The position numbers were made by a program, and so were the translations under genes. A stretch of 64,000 nt of DNA. Source: Strongylocentrotus droebachiensis. Lineage: Eukaryota > Echinodermata > Echinoidea > Camarodonta > Strongylocentrotidae. Location of the stretch: contig JAVYIG010001029.1 in assembly GCA_035222895.1 (NCBI GenBank), positions 1 to 64,000 on the forward strand. Direction: 5' to 3'. Within the stretch, counting starts at the first letter, position 1. Each line of letters opens with the position of its first letter. The notes beneath the pieces were generated by a model. It saw only the letters and a list, made by a program, of their open reading frames with translations. It did no database searches and was not told the origin of the DNA. Shown here in pieces: positions 54,681 to 64,000 of this stretch.

Positions 54681-57600
54681 ATCATTTTTTCTAAAGATTA
54701 GACAGTGTTCTTGAACCTCCAACAAGTCATTTTAAGAGGATTTACCCAGAGTTCTAGAGGACCAATCCAAAATCCCCCACTCCCCCCCCCCCCCCCACCC
54801 CAATTCCAAATGCCCTGTATGTGTTACTTGTAGAGTACGGAAAATAAACGTCTTCAAGAAGACTTGTCCGTATAGAGGAACCATCAAACTTTTGATCAAA
54901 TATCATTTTTTCTAAAGATGAGACAGTGTTCTTGAACCTCCACCAAGTCGTTTCAAGATGTATTTTCTCTGAACGCTAGAGGACCAATCCAAAATTCTTG
55001 AATCCCTCCCCATCCCCCCCCCCTAACTCCAAATGCACTATATGTATAACATTTATAGTGCAGAAAAGAACCTTCCGCAAGAAGACTTGTCCGTTATGGA
55101 GGAACCATCTAACTTTTGATCAAATATTTTTTTTCTAAAGATTAGACAGTGTTCTTGAACCTCCAACAAGTCATTTTAAGAGGATTTACCCAGAGCTCTA
55201 GAGGACCAATCCAAAATCCCCCACTCCCCCCCCCCCCCCACCCCAATTCCAAATGTCCTGTATGTGTTACTTGTAGAGAACAGAAAATAACCTTCTGCAA
55301 GAAGACTTTTTCCGTATGGAGAAACCATCTAACTTTTGATTAAATATCATTTTTTCTAAACATTAGACAGTGTTCTTGAAAATCCACCAAGTGGTTTTAA
55401 GACCCATTTTCTCAGACTGCTAACGGATCGATCTAAAGCTACCCATCTCCCCACCTCCACTTATCATATACATGTATGTATTTTATATAACATGTTTAGT
55501 ACGGAAAAGAACCTTCCGCTAGAAGACTTGTCCGTTATGGAGAAACCATCTAACTTTTGATCAAATATCATTTTTTCTAAAGATTAGACAGTGTTCTTGA
55601 ACCTCCACCAAGTCGTTTCAAGATGTATTTTCTCTGAACGCTAGAAGACCAATCCGAAATTCTTGAATCCCTCCCCTTCCCCCCCCCCCCCAACTCCAAA
55701 TGCACTATATATATAACATTTATAGTGCGGAAAAGAACCGTTTGCAAGAAGACTTGTCCGTATAGAGAAACCATCTAACTTTTGATCAAATATCATTTTT
55801 TTCTAAAGATTGGACAGTGTTCTTGAACCTCCACCTCGTCGTTTCAAGATATATTTTCTTTGAAAGCTAGAGGACCAATCCGAAATTCTTGAATCCCTCC
55901 CCTCCCCCCCCCCCCCTCCCCCCCTAACTCCAAATGCACTATATGTATAACATTTATAGTGCGGAAAAAAACCTTCCACAAGAAGACTTGTCCGTTATGG
56001 AGGAACCATCTAACTTTTGATCAAATATCATTTTTTCTAAAGATTAGACAGTGTTCTTGAACCTCCACCAAGTCGTTTTTAGACGTATTTATCCTGAGCG
56101 CTAGAGGACCAATCCAAAATTCTCGAATCCCTCCCCTTCCCCCCCCCCCCCAACTCCAAATGCACTATATATAACATGTACAGTACGGAAAAGAACCTTC
56201 TGCAAGAAGACTTGTCTGCTATGGCGGGACCATCTAACTTTTGATCAAATATCATTTTTTCTAAAGATTAGACAGTGTTCTTGAACCTCCACCAAGTCGT
56301 TTCAAGATGTATTTTCTCTGAACGCTAGAGGACCAATCCAAAATTCTTGAATCCCTCCCCATCCCCCCCCCCCCCCTAACTCCAAATGCACTATATGTAT
56401 AACATTTATAGTGCAGAAAAGAACCTTCCGCAAGAAGAATTGTCCGTTATGGAGGAACCATCTAACTTTTGATCAAATATTATTTTTTCTAAAGATTAGA
56501 CAGTGTTCTTGAACCTCCACCAAGTCATTTTAAGACATATTTACCCTGAGCGCTAGAGGACCAATCCCAAATCCCCCACTTCGTCCTCCCCCCCCCCCCC
56601 CCCCCACCCAATTCTAAATGTCCTGTATGCGTTACTTGTAGAGTACGGAAAATAACCGTCTGCAAGAAGACTTGTCCGTATGTAGGAACCATCTTACTTT
56701 TGATCAAATATCATTTTTTCTAAACATTAGACAGTGTTCTTGAAAATCCACCAAGTGGTTTTAAGACCCATTTTCTCAGACTGCTAACGGATCAATCTAA
56801 AGCTACCCATCTCCCCACCTCCACTTATCATATACATGTATGTATTTTGTATAACATGTTTAGTACGGAAAAGAACCTTCCGCTAGAAGACTTGTCCGTT
56901 ATGGAGGAACCATCTAACTTTTGATCAAATATCATTTTTTCTAAAGATTAGACAGTGTTCTTGAACCTCCACCAAGTCATTTTAAGACATATTTACCCTG
57001 AGCGCTAGAGGACCAATCCCAAATCCCCCACTTCGTCCTCCCCCCCCCCCCCTACCCCAATTCTAAATGTCCTGTATGCGTTACTTGTAGAGTACGGAAA
57101 ATAACCGTCTGCAAGAAGACTTGTTAGTTATGGAGGAACCATCTAACTTTTGATCAAATATCATTTTTTCTAAAGATTAGACTGTGTTCTTGAACCTCCA
57201 TCAAGTCGTTTTCAAGACATTTTTACCCTGAGCGCTAGAGGACCAATCCAAAATCCCCCACTCCCTCCCCAATTCCAAATGTTCTGTATGTGTTACTTGT
57301 AGAGTACGTAAAATAACCGTCTGCAAGAAGACTTGTCCGTTATGGAGGAACCATCTAACTTTTGATCAAATTCAAATATCATGTTTTCTAAAGATTAGAC
57401 AGTGTTCTTGAACCTCCACCAAGTCGTTTTATGATGTATTTACCCTGAGCGCCAGAGGACCAATCCAATATTCCCCACCCCCTCTCCCTTCCCCCTTTCC
57501 CTCTCCCCTAACCTTGCCCCAACTCCAAATGTCCTGTATGTATTACACATAGAGTACGTAAAATAACCGTCTGCAAGAAGACTTGTCCGTTATGGAGGAA

Positions 57601-58612
57601 CCATCTAACTTTCAATCAAATATCCTTTTTTCTAAAGATCAGACAGTGTTCACGGATCTCCATCAAGTGATGAGACGTATTTTCCCTGAGCGTGAGAGGA
57701 CCAATCCAAAATTTCTGAATCCCTCCCCTTCCCCCCTCCCCCCACCCTAACTCCAAATGTACTACAGTATATGTATAACATGTATAGTGCGGAAAAGAAC
57801 CTTCTGCAAGAAGACTTGTCCGTTAAGGAGGAACCATCTAACTTTTGATCAAATATCATTTTTTCTAAAGATTAGACAGTGTTCTTGAACCTCCACCAAG
57901 TCGTTTGAAGAGGTATTTACCTGAGCGCTAGAGGACCAATCCAATATTCCCCACTCCCTCCCCCTTTCCTCCTCCCACAACCCTGCCCCAACTCCAAATG
58001 TCCTGTATGTACAGTATTACACAAAGTGTACAGAAAATAACCGTCTACTAGAAGACTTGTCCGTTATGGAGGAACTATCTAACTTTTGATCAAATATCAT
58101 TTTTTTCTAAAGATTAGACAGTGTTCTTGAAAATCCACCAAGTGGTTTTAAGACCCATTTTCTCAGACCGCCAACGGATCGATCTAAAGCTACCCATCTC
58201 CCCACCACCAATTATCATATACATTTATGCATAACATGTTGAGTATGTAAAATAACCGTCTGCAAGAAGACTTGTCCGTTATGGAGGAACCATCTAACTT
58301 TTGATCAATTATCACTTTTTTTCTAAAGATTAGACAGTGTTCTTGAAAAACCACCAAGTGGTTTTAAGACCCATATTCTCAGACCGCTAGAGGACCAATC
58401 TGAAATTCCCCACTCCCTCACCCCCCCCCCCCCCCCACCCCTATTCCAAATGTCCTGTATGTGTTACTTGTAGAGTACGGAAAATAACCGTCTGCAAGAA
58501 GACTTGTCCGTTATGGAGGAACCATCTAACTTTTGATCAAATATAATTTTGTCTAAAGATTAGACAGTGTTCTTGAACCTCTAACAAGTTGTTTCAAGAT
58601 GTATTTATCCTG
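54660..58612. repeat. 3.95-kb satellite block, first copy
   Basis: Matches 59640-63588 at an offset of about 4.975 kb. Rare variants are shared: ACTTGTTAGTTATGG (57119, 62092), GTTCACGGATCTCCATCAAG (57650, 62624) and TGTACAGTATTACACAAAG (58008, 62981). Confidence 0.88.
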
Positions 58613-59639
58613 AGCGCTAGAGGACCAATCCGAAATTCTTGAATCCCTCCCCTCCCCCCCCCCCAACTCCAAATGCACTATATATATAACATTTATAGTG
58701 CGGAAAAGAACCGTTTGCAATAAGACTTGTCCGTATAGAGAAACCATCTAACTTTTGATCAAATATCATTTTTTTCTAAAGATTGGACAGTGTTCTTGAA
58801 CCTCCACCTCGTCGTTTCAAGATGTATTTTCTTTGAAAGCTAGAGGACCAATCCGAAATTCTTGAATCCCTCCCCTCCCCCCCCCCTCCCCCCCTTACTC
58901 CAAATGCATTATATGTATAACATTTATAGTGCGGAAAAAAACCTTCCACAAGAAGACTTGTCCGTTATGGAGGAACCATCTAACTTTTGATCAAATATCA
59001 TTTTTTCTAAAGATTAGACAGTGTTCTTGAACCTCCAACAAGTCATTTTAAGAGGATTTACCCAGAGTTCTAGAGGACCAATCCAAAATCCCCCACTCCC
59101 CCCCCCCCCCACCCCAATTCCAAATGCCCTGTATGTGTTACTTGTAGAGTACGGAAAATAACCGTCTGCAAGAAGACTTGTCCGTTATGGAGGAACCATC
59201 TAACTTTTGATCAAATATCATTTTTTCTAAAGATTAGACAGTGTTCTTGAACCTCCACCAAGTCGTTTCAAGATGTATTTTCTCTGAACGCTAGAAGACC
59301 AATCCGAAATTCTTGAATCCCTCCCCTTCCCCCCCCCCCCCCAACTCCAAATGCACTATATATATAACATTTATAGTGCGGAAAAGAACCGTTTGCAAGA
59401 AGACTTGTCCGTATAGAGAAACCATCTAACTTTTGATCAAATATCATTTTTTTCTAAAGATTGGACAGTGTTCTTGAACCTCCAACAAGTCATTTTAAGA
59501 GGATTTACCCAGAGCTCTAGAGGACCAATCCAAAATCCCCCACTCCCCCCCCCCCCCCAATTCCAAATGTCCTGTATGCGTTACTTGTACAGTACGGAAA
59601 ATAACCGTCTGCAAGAAGACTTGTCCGTATGGAGGAACC

Positions 59640-62600
59640 ATCTAACTTTTGATCAAATATCATTTTTTCTAAAGATTAGACAGTGTTCTTGAACCTCCAA
59701 CAAGTCATTTTAAGAGGATTTACCCAGAGTTCTAGAGGACCAATCCAAAATCCCCCACTCCCCCCCCCCCCCCCACCCCAATTCCAAATGCCCTGTATGT
59801 GTTACTTGTAGAGTACGGAAAATAAACGTCTGCAAGAAGACTTGTCCGTATAGAGGAACCATCAAACTTTTGATCAAATATCATTTTTTCTAAAGATGAG
59901 ACAGTGTTCTTGAACCTCCACCAAGTCGTTTCAAGATGTATTTTCTCTGAACGCTAGAGGACCAATCCGAAATTCTTGAATCCCTCCCCATCCCCCCCCC
60001 CTAACTCCAAATGCACTATATGTATAACATTTATAGTGCAGAAAAGAACCTTCCGCAAGAAGACTTGTCCGTTATGGAGGAACCATCTAACTTTTGATCA
60101 AATATTTTTTTTCTAAAGATTAGACAGTGTTCTTGAACCTCCAACAAGTCATTTTAAGAGGATTTACCCAGAGCTCTAGAGGACCAATCCAAAATCCCCC
60201 ACTCCCCCCCCCCCCCACCCCAATTCCAAATGTCCTGTATGTGTTACTTGTAGAGAACAGAAAATAACCTTCTGCAAGAAGACTTTTTCCGTATGGAGAA
60301 ACCATCTAACTTTTGATTAAATATCATTTTTTCTAAACATTAGACAGTGTTCTTGAAAATCCACCAAGTGGTTTTAAGACCCATTTTCTCAGACTGCTAA
60401 CGGATTGATCTAAAGCTACCCATCTCCCCACCTCCACTTATCATATACATGTATGTATTTTGTATAACATGTTTAGTTCGGAAAAGAACCTTCCGCTAGA
60501 AGACTTGTCCGTTATGGAGAAACCATCTAACTTTTGATCAAATATCATTTTTTCTAAAGATTAGACAGTGTTCTTGAACCTCCACCAAGTCGTTTCAAGA
60601 TGTATTTTCTCTGAACGCTAGAAGACCAATCCGAAATTCTTGAATCCCTCCCCTTCCCCCCCCCCCCCCAACTCCAAATGCACTATATATATAACATTTA
60701 TAGTGCGGAAAAGAACCGTTTGCAAGAAGACTTGTCCGTATAGAGAAACCATCTAACTTTTGATCAAATATCATTTTTTTCTAAAGATTGGACAGTGTTC
60801 TTGAACCTCCACCTCGTCGTTTCAAGATATATTTTCTTTGAAAGCTAGAGGACCAATCCGAAATTCTTGAATCCCTCCCCTCCCCCCCCCCCCTCCCCCC
60901 CTAACTCCAAATGCACTATATGTATAACATTTATAGTGCGGAAAAAAACCTTCCACAAGAAGACTTGTCTGTTATGGAGGAACCATCTAACTTTTGATCA
61001 AATATCATTTTTTCTAAAGATTAGACAGTGTTCTTGAACCTCCACCAAGTCGTTTTTAGACGTATTTATCCTGAGCGCTAGAGGACCAATCCAAAATTCT
61101 CGAATCCCTCCCCTTCCCCCCCCCCCCCCAACTCCAAATGCACTATATATAACATGTACAGTACGGAAAAGAACCTTCTGCAAGAAGACTTGTCTGCTAT
61201 GGCGGGACCATCTAACTTTTGATCAAATATCATTTTTTCTAAAGATTAGACAGTGTTCTTGAACCTCCACCAAGTCGTTTCAAGATGTATTTTCTCTGAA
61301 CGCTAGAGGACCAATCCAAAATTCTTGAATCCCTCCCCATCCCCCCCCCCCCCTAACTCCAAATGCACTATATGTATAACATTTATAGTGCAGAAAAGAA
61401 CCTTCCGCAAGAAGAATTGTCCGTTATGGAGGAACCATCTAACTTTTGATCAAATATTATTTTTTCTAAAGATTAGACAGTGTTCTTGAACCTCCACCAA
61501 GTCATTTTAAGACATATTTACCCTGAGCGCTAGAGGACCAATCCCAAATCCCCCACTTCGTCCTCCCCCCCCCCCCCCCTACCCCAATTCTAAATGTCCT
61601 GTATGCGTTACTTGTAGAGTACGGAAAATAACCGTCTGCAAGAAGACTTGTCCGTATGTAGGAACCATCTTACTTTTGATCAAATATCATTTTTTCTAAA
61701 CATTAGACAGTGTTCTTGAAAATCCACCAAGTGGTTTTAAGACCCATTTTCTCAGACTGCTAACGGATCAATCTAAAGCTACCCATCTCCCCACCTCCAC
61801 TTATCATATACATGTATGTATTTTGTATAACATGTTTAGTACGGAAAAGAACCTTCCGCTAGAAGACTTGTCCGTTATGGAGGAACCATCTAACTTTTGA
61901 TCAAATATCATTTTTTCTAAAGATTAGACAGTGTTCTTGAACCTCCACCAAGTCATTTTAAGACATATTTACCCTGAGCGCTAGAGGACCAATCCCAAAT
62001 CCCCCACTTCGTCCTCCCCCCCCCCCACCCCAATTCTAAATGTCCTGTATGCGTTACTTGTAGAGTACGGAAAATAACCGTCTGCAAGAAGACTTGTTAG
62101 TTATGGAGGAACCATCTAACTTTTGATCAAATATCATTTTTTCTAAAGATTAGACTGTGTTCTTGAACCTCCATCAAGTCGTTTTCAAGACATTTTTACC
62201 CTGAGCGCTAGAGGACCAATCCAAAATCCCCCACTCCCTCCCCAATTCCAAATGTTCTGTATGTGTTACTTGTAGAGTACGTAAAATAACCGTCTGCAAG
62301 AAGACTTGTCCGTTATGGAGGAACCATCTAACTTTTGATCAAATTCAAATATCATGTTTTCTAAAGATTAGACAGTGTTCTTGAACCTCCACCAAGTCGT
62401 TTTATGATGTATTTACCCTGAGCGCCAGAGGACCAATCCAATATTCCCCACCCCCTCTCCCTTCCCCCTTTCCCTCTCCCCTAACCTTGCCCCAACTCCA
62501 AATGTCCTGTATGTATTACACATAGAGTACGTAAAATAACCGTCTGCAAGAAGACTTGTCCGTTATGGAGGAACCATCTAACTTTCAATCAAATATCCTT

Positions 62601-63588
62601 TTTTCTAAAGATCAGACAGTGTTCACGGATCTCCATCAAGTGATGAGACGTATTTTCCCTGAGCGTGAGAGGACCAATCCAAAATTTCTGAATCCCTCCC
62701 CTTCCCCCCTCCCCCCACCCTAACTCCAAATGTACTACAGTATATGTATAACATGTATAGTGCGGAAAAGAACCTTCTGCAAGAAGACTTGTCCGTTAAG
62801 GAGGAACCATCTAACTTTTGATCAAATATCATTTTTTCTAAAGATTAGACAGTGTTCTTGAACCTCCACCAAGTCGTTTGAAGAGGTATTTACCTGAGCG
62901 CTAGAGGACCAATCCAATATTCCCCACTCCCTCCCCCTTTCCTCCTCCCACAACCCTGCCCCAACTCCAAATGTCCTGTATGTACAGTATTACACAAAGT
63001 GTACAGAAAATAACCGTCTACTAGAAGACTTGTCCGTTATGGAGGAACTATCTAACTTTTGATCAAATATCATTTTTTTCTAAAGATTAGACAGTGTTCT
63101 TGAAAATCCACCAAGTGGTTTTAAGACCCATTTTCTCAGACCGCCAACGGATCGATCTAAAGCTACCCATCTCCCCACCACCAATTATCATATACATTTA
63201 TGCATAACATGTTGAGTATGTAAAATAACCGTCTGCAAGAAGACTTGTCCGTTATGGAGGAACCATCTAACTTTTGATCAATTATCACTTTTTTTCTAAA
63301 GATTAGACAGTGTTCTTGAAAAACCACCAAGTGGTTTTAAGACCCATATTCTCAGACCGCTAGAGGACCAATCTGAAATTCCCCACTCCCTCACCCCCCC
63401 CCCCCCCACCCCTATTCCAAATGTCCTGTATGTGTTACTTGTAGAGTACGGAAAATAACCGTCTGCAAGAAGACTTGTCCGTTATGGAGGAACCATCTAA
63501 CTTTTGATCAAATATAATTTTGTCTAAAGATTAGACAGTGTTCTTGAACCTCTAACAAGTTGTTTCAAGATGTATTTACCCTGAGCGC
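59640..63588. repeat. 3.95-kb satellite block, second copy
   Basis: Near-identical to 54660-58612; divergence resumes after about 63588 (CCTAAATTCCCGAATCC against CCGAAATTCTTGAATCC). Confidence 0.88.
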
Positions 63589-64000
63589 TAGAGGACCAAT
63601 CCTAAATTCCCGAATCCCTCCCCCCCCCCCCACCCTAACTTCAAATGTACTATACATGTATGTATAACATGTATAGTACAGAAAAGAACCTTCTGCAAGA
63701 AGTCTTGTCCGTTATGGAGGAACCATCTAACTTTTGATAAAATATCATTTTTTCTAAAGATTAGAGAGTGGTTTGAACCTCCAACGAGTCGTTTAAAAAC
63801 GAATTCACCCTGAGCGCTTAAGGACCAATCCAAAATCCCCCACTCCCTCTCCCCCCCCCCCACCCCTATTCCAAACGTCCTGTATGTGTTACACATAGAG
63901 TACCTAAAATAACCGTCTGCAAGAAGACTTGTCTGTATGAAGGAACCATCTTACTTTTGATCAAATATCATTTTTTCGAAAGATAAGACTGTTCTTGAAC

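Larger units (their letters stand above)
45454..64000. repeat. ~226-bp satellite array, about 80 direct units, higher-order organised
   Basis: Each unit has GATTAGACAGTGTTCTTGAA, CCTCCACCAAGTC, CTAGAGGACCAATCC, a C-rich block (usually 8-18 C in a row), AACTCCAAATG, AACATTTATAGTGC or ACTTGTAGAGTACGG, GCAAGAAGACTTGTCCGT and CCATCTAACTTTTGATCAAA. Successive GACAGTGTTC words near the start fall at 45701, 45928, 46170, 46396, 46621 and 46846, mostly 225-227 bp apart. All units face the same way and the array runs off the window. Minus-strand open frames up to 122 codons recur because the unit is often open in one frame and the C block reads as poly-Gly; I do not treat them as genes. Confidence 0.97.

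Overview
This is animal genomic DNA: AT-rich, with GT-AG introns, long homopolymers and very many short inverted-repeat (MITE-like) elements. One split gene dominates it. From 8857 to 43640 on the + strand I can place 34 coding exons of TPR, the long coiled-coil nucleoporin of the nuclear basket (metazoan TPR, yeast Mlp1/Mlp2). Every junction keeps phase. Together the exons encode 1403 codons plus 2 nt, roughly the N-terminal 60% of a TPR protein. The C-terminal part lies beyond the window. The repeat types (fold-back elements ending GTTTCACAAA, ACAGTCAAACCTG elements, Helitron-like elements with GTCCGTCC motifs) and the invertebrate-like TPR suggest a marine invertebrate deuterostome, probably an echinoderm such as a sea urchin. 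That is an inference; no species marker was seen. || Layout. 1-8735 is a repeat-rich 5' flank. It holds a TCAA-rich simple array carrying a fold-back element with TTAGGG-like repeats (277-446), an 80-bp triplication, a ~110-bp tandem repeat with a GCGCGAAGCGC hairpin (2030-2800), and a 3.46-kb element with long terminal inverted repeats made of about 16-bp subterminal repeats (3694-7150). 8736-43640 is TPR; its introns hold at least 20 MITE or fold-back families, a piggyBac-like TTAA element, a Helitron-like element and a LINE 3' fragment. 43641-45453 is the start of the next intron and carries another Helitron-like element. 45454-64000 (18.5 kb, to the window edge) is a direct ~226-bp satellite of about 80 units. 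Each complete unit carries a C-rich block, and the array shows higher-order organisation (a five-unit ~1.13-kb repeat and a ~3.95-kb block duplicated at ~4.98-kb spacing). || The most unusual theme is that at least seven TPR exons (6, 8, 12, 16, 28, 30, 33) have a copy of one exon edge, or of much of the exon, lying in the neighbouring intron. Some copies are decayed. One (24 nt, identical, in frame, with its own acceptor and donor) looks usable as a microexon. If the assembly is right, the satellite sits inside a TPR intron more than 20 kb long.
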